Assembly: GCA_009363875.1 (NCBI GenBank)
Contig: CM018680.1
Location: forward strand, 15,943,608 to 16,007,607
Direction of reading: 5' to 3'
Length of the DNA: 64,000 nt
DNA from: Mikania micrantha
Taxonomy: Eukaryota > Streptophyta > Magnoliopsida > Asterales > Asteraceae
Shown here: positions 41,622-52,037 of the stretch, piece after piece
Layout: the number at the start of each line of letters is the position of its first letter
How positions within the stretch are numbered: position 1 is the stretch's first letter
Translations under genes and position numbers: made by a program
Notes under the pieces: model-generated
Told to the model about the DNA's origin: nothing
The model's database searches: none
Seen by the model: the letters and a program-made list of their open reading frames with translations, nothing else

Positions 41622-42302
41622 GTGGTCCAGATTCAAGAAGGTCCACAGTGACCACCCTGAACTTTGGAAAGACTCTCCTTCTCCATCCAGTGCCTTGGTA
41701 TCTTCGAAAGTAACAAAGACTAAGGAAGCCACTACAAATACAATGATTGATCAACTGTTGAATGAACCATTAGGAGTTTCTAGTGATGGTTCTGTACAGC
41801 AACCTTTGGGTGGCATGTTTAATCCTTGGATTGAGATTGAAGAAGAGTTCAAACCAACTTTGTTGAGGAACTATGGACCAGATCAGCATGCCTTGGTCAG
41901 AAAAGTGATCAACACAAGATCTCAAGTCAAAAGGAGGGAAGTTCTGCACTGGCCACAATTAAAATCTGCTCCTCCTCCTCTTCCAAATCCTCCTACTCAG
42001 CAACAAAAACCATATGCCAAGAAATCTCTTCAACATGCTCATTCTAGATCCAGAATCAAAAGATGGTTCGTTGATGAATACTCCAATACCATAACAATAG
42101 AAAGGTACAATGGCTCAAGATCCTCCTTCACTAATTGGCACTCCATTTTAAACCTCTCTAAGAATGATGTTTCAAAGGTGTTGCTCATGACCTTGGAGAA
42201 TGCTGAAACAAACTATGAGGTTCTACAGTTTGTACGTAATCTAAAGGATCAAATTAACTTGATTCTGAGTCAAAAATAAGTGGTTTTGGCTTCATCAGTC
42301 CA

Positions 42303-42657
42303 GAGGGAGATTGTTGGAAAATAAGGACCGATGATTCTCAACCACATCCCTTAACATATGTGCAGAACCACTGAGTGGATAAACCACTGAATAACAACCA
42401 TGGATCCTTCAACCTTGGAAGACAACATCAGATATCAAGAATAACAATCGCGGTTTGAACACTGGATCTAACATCGACTGATTACAACCACGGAAGAACT
42501 AAAGACTGAAGAACAACTGAAGACTTTAGTTTTCGTAGTAGTTGACTTTCTTTTCAGTTGTTGTACTCTTTTTTATCAATGTTTGTACATTTGCCAGCAC
42601 TTTGTCTTATTATTTTTGTCTTGCTACATTGAACTTTTGGGTAATTATATCCCAACA
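42303..42657 (+). repeat. Polypurine tract and probable 3' LTR of the 36-42 kb element
   Basis: GAGGGAGAT (42303-42311) is followed by TGTTGG, and CCCAACA at 42651-42657 makes a short inverted TG...CA end pair. That would be a ~346-bp LTR. A slightly longer LTR ending near 42735 is possible. No 5' LTR was found near 36000, so the element is 5'-truncated. Confidence 0.45.
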
Positions 42658-43859
42658 TTCCCTGAACTTATTGAATTGAATTTCCCAAAAATTCTTTGTG
42701 TTATTTCTCTGTTATTCTCTTTATAGCTAACATAACAAACAAGTGAAGTAACCGAGTTTTGATTTAAGAGGGAGTTGGTTCCTAGTCTTTGACCTAAGAG
42801 TCTAAAGTCAAATACACATGGTAGAGAACTTCCTGGTCCAACACAACTACAGAGTGTTTAGATTTGACCTTAATGAAGAACACCCGAAAACACACCTAGG
42901 ATCCGATAGTAGTCTCGCTAGATGACCAAATCACGAATCTCGATCTCTATCGTCTATGGAAGCAACAACTGCATGATCTAAAACCACCTAGGGTGGTCTG
43001 GCTATGGTGGTGGTGCTTGATGGTGTTTTTCCGAAAACCAAGAGAGGAAGGGAGGGGGTATTACGGCCGAGAGAGAGGGTAGAGAAAAGAGTGAGAATGT
43101 TGTGTGGTGGGGAGCTTTGATCTAGGGTTTTTATTAAAAGTCAAATTGACTTGATACACAATTTTAGGAATTTTAAATTTGCAAATTCAAAATTAAATCA
43201 CACTCTAAACCCCACATTTTATTTACACTAAAACTCTTCTAGTAATTAACCATTTAATTACTACTCTCTAATTTTACTAACTAACAATTTATTAGTAAAA
43301 TTTAATTAAATATCCAAAGTTTAACTAATTAAAGTTTATCAATTTAATTCTAATTATTTACCAAAATAATTAATTTCTCCAATACTTGAAAGCCCCTTTT
43401 CTGGTAGACCTGGGCATGTTCCATGGCACGAAGTCTCTTCTCATCTAATAGCTTATTATTAATATTTCACAAATAATAATAAAAATACCACTTTATATAA
43501 TTCGTGAAATAAATATGTCTAAAACAAATTTTAGACATAATCTCATTACTTTCTTCCAAGGTGTAATTCTTTGGATCGAACCCCCATAATAACGTTGATT
43601 TATCGATTATCGGACATCCCATATTTAACAAAGGTATAATTCAAAAACAACACAAAGTAAAAGAAAACAGTGCAATAAGGTATACAGGACAAATAAAGCA
43701 TACAATGAGGAAAAACATTACAATATATATTAAAACAGTACAATTAACACATATTGTATCGTATTTACATGGTGTATGTATAAATCAATAAGTGTACTCA
43801 ATTAATATTTATATTCATATCATAAATAAATAGAAGTAGACCATTATAATAATTAATAA
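42658..43859. other. No gene; possible LTR debris
   Basis: Purine-rich GAGAGAGAGGG (43065-43085) and a region like the LTR/leader of copia elements (43380-43640) are visible, but no pair of repeats can be aligned. No coding evidence. Confidence 0.3.
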
Positions 43860-44866
43860 AAAAAGTATTATGAATGAATACCTTGTCGTGCCACTAACTT
43901 GAACATCTAATTCCTTTATAGAGAACTGGACAAAAGCACCAACTGTTTCATAGCACTTACATATACAATCATGAATTGAAGCTATGATTTCATTTTGAAC
44001 ATCATAAAACATATCTCTTGTATAAATCAGATGAGCTTGATGTTCCAACTCGTAATTAGTTTTCATGTCAGGTGTCATGTACCTTGAATTGTGATCATTT
44101 TTTCTATAAGTAAACCCTTTGAGCTTCGATAAAATTTTCAAAATGACAAATAAACTCAACCAGAGACAACTTTGTGTTGCTTGTTTGACCAAAAAAATGG
44201 TTTTCACACTCTGATCGAGAAGTAGTACACATAAGACATGGCATAGGTTCGTTATGGTAGTATGGTCGTATCCAATCAAATCTCAATTCATGCATATGAG
44301 CCAACCATTTGTTGTTAGTTATGTTAAAGTTTTTCATTATGTTTGCCCAACATTCCTCAAATTCATTAAGTTCAATGGCATTAGTCCATATGATGTCTCA
44401 TATATTACGCTTAAACACCTCGTCTTGTGATAATTTGACTCCAACCTATTAGAAGGAATAGTAAGTTTGGAAGAGCAGATATGTAGCATATGTACAGTAA
44501 TCACAAGTATGGACGATACTTGTAATGCATGTTTGTAATTATAAGTTCGTTTGTTAATAACATTGTGAATATTCATTGTGAAGAGGTAAACATAATTTGC
44601 ACATACAACAATAAGACATGGGGTTCTCTTATTTAACGGGAAATCCGATGTCTGACAACATAACTCGTAAGTAACGTAATCCAAAATAACCCAATTATGA
44701 AACATAAACGTTTTGAGGAAACAAGTCCAAAACAATAAGGGATAACATTACAAAATATTAAACAAACAATGTATTCGTGGGAATAACGATTCTCATGAAT
44801 ATATCTGTGAGTTAATATTTTAAATGATATCTTATAATTAGAAAACCAAAGCAGAAAGTAAAACAA
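43860..44866 (-). pseudogene. FAR1/MULE-type transposase fragment
   Basis: In minus sense, near 44430-44100, the words FNITNNKWLAHMHELRFDW, TTSRSECENHFFGQ and LVEFICHFENFIEAQR match the FAR1/Mutator-transposase fold region (the usual TSRSES-N--F block, with Cys for Ser). A frame change follows, then YELEHQAHLIYTRDMFYDVQ and a Cys-rich tail. Upstream parts to 44866 are broken. It lacks the N-terminal DNA-binding and the first catalytic residues. It could derive from a MULE or a domesticated FAR1-related gene. It is not functional here. Confidence 0.7.
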
Positions 44867-45083
44867 TCGTCATGTTCGTACGGGTGACGATTTGTATGAA
44901 TACGCGCGAAAATTATACGTTTTGACGAATTTATTTAAAATAAACGATTTTGAAAATAAATTAATAAGTATATTTCACGTAAAATATTTATTAGGAATCA
45001 CCACCTAAAAAGATAAAATAAAACCATTTTTAATGAAAATATAACATTTATGTATTATTCGTAAAGTAATGCTTAAGCGCGAA

Positions 45084-46702
45084 TGTCACACCCTTGTCAT
45101 TGCAGAAGCGTACCGTGTGACTTTCAAGGTTTCACAGTCATTGTTTACAACAAAAGACACATATGTTTCTATATTACCGCACAATATTACAACTACATTA
45201 GCCACAAGCCTAATGTAATAACAAGTTAACTGAGTTTCACACATATATATATAATGCTATTACACATATATAGTATGCTATGTATCACACTTTTTAGTCT
45301 ATCTCTCATAGACTCTACTATATGTCTCCCAAGATTGAGCTTCCAGCTCCACCCCCTGTATCAATATGCATCTGAGAAAACATGATTTAAAACAATTTAC
45401 ATATCGCTGGTGAGTTCACAAGTTTATTTGTCAAAAATGTATGTAATGTATCCCAAACGAATCAAATGTTTGCATAAAAGGAGTTAAATAATATTTATGT
45501 CCCAAACTGGGTGTAAAACATTGGTATTCAGTGCGAACATTGTTCCTTTCAACAATCTCGTGTATTAGTTCCCCGACCAACTGTCCAATTATAACTCCTG
45601 GGCTCCCGTAACCGAGCTGACGAGTTCAGTGTTTGCCCCTTCCCAGTGTCCTTGTCGCAAGACATGGTGTGTTTTAGCCTTATTGAGTGCCCGCTCGACA
45701 TCCAGTCGTGGTTTTAGCTACGAACCATGGGCAAGGATTGTCAATCACAAATAGAATCTATTCTCAAAAATCACGCCCCCCACGGTTAGCGGTTACATAA
45801 TAGGGGACTTAGCGACACATGTGTAACCCGTGAAATAATGACAAGTTTGATCATATGTTTCGCCCCACTGTCACGTGTTTCAACCAAATGTTTTACAACG
45901 ATTTCGTTTTCTTGTTCCACAAAGTGTTTTAAAAGTATTTCAGCGTTTCACATGATGCAAATAAGTTTTCATGTTTCACAAAATGTAGCGAAAGCGTTTC
46001 AGAGTTCCACCTGATCAAATCAGGCATCATCTTTCACAATATGTATTAAAAGCGTTTCAGAGTTCCACCTGATCCCATCAGGTTTCATGTTTCACAAAAT
46101 GTATCAAAAGCGTTTCAGAGTTTTTCATGTCTCACAAAATGTATCAAAAGCGTTTCAGAGTTCCACCAAAAATCAGAATGTTTCAAATAAGTATTTATGT
46201 TTTCTCATTCCTCGAGTTTCAAAATCCAAAATACAGAAAAAGGGGTCGTGAACTCACCTGAGTTGATTCAAATCAATAACAATGCACAACATTCGTATCA
46301 CGTTTGTTGCATGCGTGCCATGAGTCCGGGGCGCATAGCCTAGCCTCAGAGTTTGGCACGAGGAGGTGCACGCGGATGGAATATCTTGCACGTGTGCCAC
46401 GTTTTGACACGTGGCACCACGTGGCGCGTTCTGGCGCGGTCTGACTTGTTTCTTGTTTTCGCGATAACTTGAGCACAAGAGCTCCATTTTAAGCACCGTT
46501 TTCGCCCACGTTCACGATTTTTCGAGCTCTTTCCAACCATTATAATTTCAAGACCTGAAGAGTTAAAAATATATGAAGTCCTATTTACGTTATATTCGAC
46601 TCAGTGTATCTTGAAATCGAAGCCTCGTTTCGAAATTTCGCTTACACTCATTTTCTTTATTTTCGAGTTATGATTCTAACCTGGAATTTGTGAATTGTCA
46701 CA
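45084..46702 (-). repeat. E2 3' LTR with promoter-region deletion
   Basis: It matches 57777-60177 but lacks the segment corresponding to about 59013-59782, so the TATA-box region is missing. Four units of a 58-bp tandem repeat lie at 45969-46167 (third unit shortened). Confidence 0.9.
45969..46167. repeat. 58-bp tandem repeat in the E2 3' LTR
   Basis: Units start TCATGTTTCACAAAATGTA at 45969, 46027, 46085 (40 bp) and 46125 (partial). Each contains AAAGCGTTTCAGAGTT. Confidence 0.85.
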
Positions 46703-46713
46703 GTCTCCCCTCG
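46703..46713 (-). promoter_or_regulatory. E2 polypurine tract
   Basis: The minus strand reads CGAGGGGAGAC immediately before the LTR start TGTGACAATTC. It primes plus-strand DNA synthesis. Confidence 0.75.
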
Positions 46714-46745
46714 TTAATAGAATTTTTTTCCGAAATTCAGTTTGT

Positions 46746-47440
46746 TCATCTCAATACTGATGTGTCATTAAACAAATGGGGGTATTTAAGTTTCATCTGA
46801 TCTTCGCGTTCCCAGGTAAATTCAGGTCCTCGCCTTGAGTTCCAACGAACCTTTACTATTGGAATACGACTTTGTTTCAACTGTTTCACTTCCCAATCCA
46901 TGATTTCCACCGGTTCCTCTATGAAGTGTAATTGATCATCGATTTGAATTTCTTCCAACGGTATCACAAGTGTTTCATCTGAGAGACATTTCTTGAGATT
47001 TGATACATGAAATGTGTCATGCACCCCACTGAGTTCCGGTGGTAGTTTGAGTTTGTATGCAACAGGTCCAACCTTTGCAATGATTTCAAATGGTGCTATG
47101 TATCGAGGGTTCAATGTGCCACGTTTTCCGAATCATACAACTCCTTTCCAAGGTGAGACCTTCAACATAACGCGGTCTCCAACTTGGAAAGACAATGGTT
47201 TGCGTCTCCCGTCAGCGTAGATCTTTTGACGATCTTGTGCGGCTCGTAGTTTGTCTCGAATTTTGAAGATTTTATTTGTCGTTTCCTGAATGATTTCTGG
47301 CCCCGTAAGTTGACTTTCACCAACGTCGGTCCAGCATATAGGGGATCGGCATTTACGGCCGTACAACGCTTCAAATGGTGCTGCCTTGATGCTCGTGTGA
47401 TAACTGTTGTTGTATGAGAATTCAATCAAAGGCAGATGTG
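46746..47440 (-). pseudogene. E2 integrase C-terminal part and chromodomain
   Basis: It resumes with HLPLIEFSYNNSYHTS, APFEALYGRKCRSP, FQVGDRVMLKVSPWKGV, a TGA where the family has Arg (near 47131, a C-to-T type change), YIAPFEIIAKVGPVAY and HDTFHVSNLKKCL. A chromodomain-like tail follows (EPVEIMDWEVKQLK, VKVRWNSRRGPEFTWE). It ends with a stop at 46746. The chromodomain is thought to guide integration to chromatin marks. Confidence 0.9.
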
Positions 47441-47760
47441 TGATGTGTTGCAAAACACATCTATTTTTCTATTTGTTTTTATTTAGTTTCTGTACAGTTT
47501 ATTAGATTTTAGAGTTGATTTATGCTGCTTCTTCACATTTTGGTAATTTCATGCTCGCAGGTAATAAACATATCAATTTTTTAACAAAAGATCAAGAAAA
47601 CGAGCTCCCGGTTAGTCGAGAACAAATCCAAGACACAAGAAGATGAATTCTGGAGAAATACCCTTGTCGCGTATCGCGACACACACTTGAAACCCTGTCA
47701 CGTAGCGCGACAGGTGGAAATTACAATTTTACCCTTGTTTAATGATTGCGGGTTTGTTCC
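47441..47760 (+). repeat. E3 5' LTR, truncated
   Basis: It matches 52038-52357 closely, then turns abruptly into the gag leader at about 47758-47762. About 1.4 kb of LTR plus the primer-binding site are deleted. It retains two TCGCG palindromes (47667-47679 intact; 47698-47710 mutated). Confidence 0.88.
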
Positions 47761-47847
47761 ACTCCTATTTCTGCAGATTTTTCTGAGCACACACCATCCT
47801 CTTCTTCTTCTACTCACTCTAGCCCACGTTTTCATTTTGTTCCACCC

Positions 47848-50154
47848 ATGGCGGCACGTCGTACTGTGCATCAGCAGGCCACTGCGGGTTTCACTGGGCT
47901 TAACAACCCCATTACACCGCCACCGATCCCGAATGAAAATTCGTGGCAGATTCCTTCATATATCATGACCGCTATTAATAATGCTCAATTCAGTGGTCGT
48001 GATGATGAAGATGCACCGGCACACCTTGCTCGGCTCACACGCATCTGTGGTACCTTTAATCTTCAAGGGGCCACCGAAGATGCGATTTTCATGCACCTGT
48101 TTCCATTTTCTTTGTCGGGGCGAGCAGCCACTTGGCTCGACTCTCATCCTCTAGGCACTTTCACTACTTGGGCTAGCCTTCGGGATGCTTTTCTTAAAAA
48201 GTACTTTCCACCTGCTAAGGCCGCCCGCCTGAGGGATGAGATCCATTCATTCCGAATGGCATCTGATGAGCCCTATTATCTTGCTTGGGAGAGGTTCCAA
48301 AACCTTCTAAGCAGATGCTCCCAGCACGGTCTCTCTGATTGGGCTCTTGTAGAGAAGTTCTACAACGGTCTAACTTATGAGACTCGGGCTCGTTTCGACA
48401 CTTCTGTGGGTGGTCATCTCATGGGAAAAAGAGATGTTGCTGAGTGCACCGATATGTTTGAAAGTTTTGCTCAGGCTGAGTATGAGCAGCGGTCTTCAAA
48501 TAGGAATTCCACTCCTATTGCTAGTTCCTCCTCTTCCACAAGAGGAGTTCACCACGTTAATGTGGACACTAGTGTTGCTGCTGCTCTTGAGTCTTTAGCT
48601 AGGGATGTCAAGGATTTGAAGATGAGAGTGGATCGGTGTGAGATTTGTAGAGGTGGTCATGCCACTTCTGAGTGTTTGGTGAGCCAGGAGCAAGCAAATT
48701 TTGTAGGCGGGCAGGGCCGGTTTGGGCAATCTTATAACCCCGGTTAGGGAAATTCTCAGAACCAAACCTATAGATCTTGAGGAAATCCCCCTGGTTTCCA
48801 TCATAGTTACTCTCAAAACCAGGGGCAAGGGCAGCCTAGTGGTAATTCTGGTAGCACTTCAGGTGCTGGTGGTGGTTTGGGTAGGATAGAGGAATTGTTG
48901 ACTCAGTTAGTGGCTAAGGATGCCACTACACAGAAGATCCTACATGAGCATGATGTTCTCCTCAGGAACCAACAATCTGCGTTCTTGGATTTACAGAGAA
49001 CGGTTGGTGACATAGCCAAACAGTTGGATGAACGGCCTCAAGGCCAGTTCCCGGGTCAGCCCCAAACCAACCCAAACGCCCACGTTAAGGCAGTCACTAC
49101 CCGTTCTGGAGGAGGTAGAGGAGAAGTGTTCACACCACCGGTGTTGGTGGAAGTTGAGGGGAGTGAGAGATTGGTCCCACCGGTTGATTTAGATGAGGAG
49201 GAACCGGTGGATGAGGAAATTGAAATGGAGACTCCTGGGAGGGTGCCCCCGAGGCTAGTCCCAGCAAGTACCGCACCTAACAGTGAGTCTCCCGTTGAGA
49301 AGCCGGCAGTTGGTAAGCCGGTCATGTTTAAGCCCACTTCGGAGATTGATCTTACCCGTGTTCCTTATCCGGCGCGCTTAACCAATCAAAAGCATGCTAA
49401 GGAATACGGGCACTTTCTTGACATGTTTAGGCAACTCAAGATCAATCTTCCTTTTATTGAAGCCCTTCAGCACATACCCAAGTATGTCAAGTTTCTGAAA
49501 GAGTTGCTGAAAGGTAAGGACCATTTAGGAGAGGTCGCCAACGTACCATTGAGTGCGGGTTGTTCCGCGGTGATTTTAAACAAGCTTCCCGAAAAGCTTG
49601 CAGATCCGGGAATGTTCACTATCCCGTGCTTGTTTGGAGATGATGTAAGGAGGTATGCTCTGGCGGATTCAGGGGCTAGCATCAATTTGATCCCATACTC
49701 TCTTTATGAGAAGCTAGCTCTTGGTGACTTGTCCCCCACACGCATGACCTTGTCATTGGTGGACCGGTCGGTTAAATGTCCACGGGGAATTTTGAAGAAC
49801 GTGTTAGTCAAAGTGGATAGGTTTGTGTTTCCCGTGGATTTTGTGGTGATGGATATGGAGGCGGACACGGCGGTTCCCATCATTCTTGGGCGGCCATTTT
49901 TGCGCACCGCTAAGGCGATTATAGATATGTATGAGGGTAAACTCACTTTTAGAGTGGGTGACGAGAGTTTTTGTTTGAAGATTGCAAGACCTATGAGCGC
50001 CAGTGGTGAGTTAGTCCATCAAGTGGATGGTGTGGATTCGATGAGTCATGATGTAGGTGTGAATGAGGTTATGAGAGAGGGACCATGGGATGTTGGTGAT
50101 AGTGGTCATGAGGTGATTGTAGGGGAGGATGTCTCTTTGGATCCTCCCATCTGA
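47848..50154 (+). pseudogene. E3 gag-protease frame with two nonsense codons
   Basis: The ATG at 47848 is preferred over the upstream non-ATG opening. Gag core words: FSGRDDEDAPAHLARLTRIC, FPFSLSGRAATWLDS, LRDAFLKKYFPPAKAARLRD and FYNGLTYETRARFD. A CEICRGGHATSEC knuckle lies near 48640. TAG at 48745-48747 and a TGA at about 48778 (probably former Gln and Arg codons) interrupt the frame, which then runs to 50154. A KAVTTRSGG motif leads to an aspartic protease: ALADSGASINLIPYSLYEKL, MTLSLVDRSV, ILGRPFLRTAKAIID. The stop comes soon after, before any RT. Gag and protease of such elements form and mature particles that may use enzymes supplied in trans. Confidence 0.88.
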
Positions 50155-52037
50155 GTTGAGGATTGTGGGCTCTTGGGTTAAACTCCCAAGTGTAGAGTTT
50201 GTAAGTTATTTTGTGTGTCGTTGGTGTGTTTTTCATTTTTCGTGATTGTTTTTCGTTTTTCGTTTTTCGTTTTTGTGTGTTTTAATTTATTTTGCAGGTT
50301 TTTAATCAATTTGATGCCATAATGATGAATTGGAGCCACCAGGTATGTATTTCTTGCTTTAGAACATTTGTGGGTGGTTTAGTGAGTTTTGGGGTTGAAA
50401 ATTTGGCTATGGCATGGAAATCTGGAAACTCTCTGGAAAAAGAGCATCGTCGCGTCACGCGACACACACGGGGAAATATGTCGCGCTACGCGAAGACATG
50501 GTCAACTTCCCGGGTCAACATTCCCTCGCGTAACGCGAGGGTTGCTTCACATTCTGTCGCGGTACACGACGCCTTCCCAGATGAGTTAAAAGCTTTGCAA
50601 GCCTTAGAGATCAGATTTTTAGCCCATTTCTTCTCTTCTACTCCATTGGCCCTCCATTCTCATACACTGTAGGCACCTGAGATGAGAGGAGATGGTGTTG
50701 ATGAAGGCTAAGTGTGGGGATGCTTGTGTTTCTTGTCGTTCATGGTTATGTTGATTAGAAATTTTGCAATTTTGTAAATTTTAATTTGTTGGTTTCGGGA
50801 ATCCGAGTTGGTTTGTGGTTGGACTTAATCATGGATATCATTATTAGTATGTTTTGGACGTGTTGATGCTTGTTTGATCTTTGCTTTTGTAGATCTTATG
50901 TGATTGTTTGTAGCATGCGGAGCAAATTTGTAGATTGTGGAGCTACGTGGAAAGATTGGCACTCGACAGTCTTCTCTTCAACCAGCTAAGTCATTTTCAG
51001 TTTTTAGCTTTTAGTTTTTCTTTTGGGTTTCCTTTTTCTCTACATTGGGGACAATGTAAAGTTTAAGTGTGGGGATGGGAAACTTAGTTTAATTTTGTTT
51101 AGTAGTTAGTCTTTGATTTTTAGTTTTAGTTTACTTAAGTTCTTGAGTCAAAATTTTTGAAAATTTTTATTTTTTTTTTCTGTTTCTACATCTTTGGCTT
51201 AGATCTTCCTTGTCCTTGTTTAAGTTGGTTGCAAAAGTGTGATGGGAAATGATAGAAAAGCTAGGTTTTGTGGTTTCATTCATAGTTAACTTGTTGGTTT
51301 GGGTTTTATGCTTTGGTTATGGGATATGTAAGTAGGCTCAACTGATTGTTTTTGTCCCTTAGGATTGGTATAATATCACTTAAATGCATGAATTTCATGG
51401 GAAACATCTTGGGGGTTTGGAATTGATGAAACGGTTTTCTAGTTAGAAAGAAGTCTTTGCATAATAACGGATTAGAGTTTTGAAAATCTGATTTTTGTTT
51501 GGCACATAAGCACTCTTTTTATGAGAATAAATCCGAGTCTTATGGCGCCTCCATTGCACCAAATAAGCTGAGCTAAAAGAAAAAAAATAATAATAAAAAG
51601 AAAGAATTTGGATGAAAACTTATGTGTCACACGACGGGTTGCAGCCTGGTTGAAACACTACTGAGTTAAGTTCAATGTGTAAAAGAAAAATGCTCACGCT
51701 TTCATCTGTTTCCATTATAAAAATCTGTTTTGAGAAATTTCTTGTTTGTTTATATATAAGGATGACTTGAAAGCTAGAATCCAGGGTTGATTTGGTTCTA
51801 ATTTCCTAAGTGAGGGTCAAATGAAATGAAATGTAGAACATGAACTTAATGAACCATGATTGAGGGGCTAGAATAATCAGTATGGGTTTAATAGGATAAC
51901 AATACTTGCAATCTTTTCCAAAGCATTGAATTTTGAATTGACTACTTTAGTTGTGTAGAAACCATTTTGCCTAGCTATGATCCCAGATTTTTGCATAAGC
52001 CTTTTTCAGGGACGAAAAAGAATTAAGTGTGGGGATG
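50155..52037 (+). other. E3 3' noncoding region with palindromes and repeated 14-mer
   Basis: No ORF with recognisable features. It contains a CGTTTTT run (50235-50280), four TCGCG-type palindromes (50450-50462, 50481-50493, 50526-50538, 50557-50569) and the 14-mer TAAGTGTGGGGATG at 50709-50722, 51064-51077 and 52024-52037. The last copy abuts the LTR and so occupies the polypurine-tract position. Confidence 0.8.

Larger units (their letters stand above)
36000..42279 (+). pseudogene. Decayed gag-like ORF of a large LTR-element derivative
   Basis: Open pieces at 36000-36185, 36456-36779, 37214-37429, 38069-38698, 38783-39095 and 41627-42279 run in one direction. Recognisable words: MYALLTNKKVSLSQIIFDHV and MYPRFVMACLFNEL. 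A long Thr/Pro/Lys/Ser-rich linker follows (38069-38698), then a Lys-rich helical part (RLKAEKKKKRDAEHRKI) and a C-terminal domain with FNPWIEIEEEFKPTLLRNY and IKRWFVDEYSNTI. It resembles uncharacterised gag-like proteins of plant LTR derivatives and has no RT or integrase. A solo LTR at 39096-41621 interrupts one frame, which continues cleanly when the LTR and one TSD are ignored. Many stops are present. The function is inferred as structural (particle) only by analogy. Confidence 0.6.
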
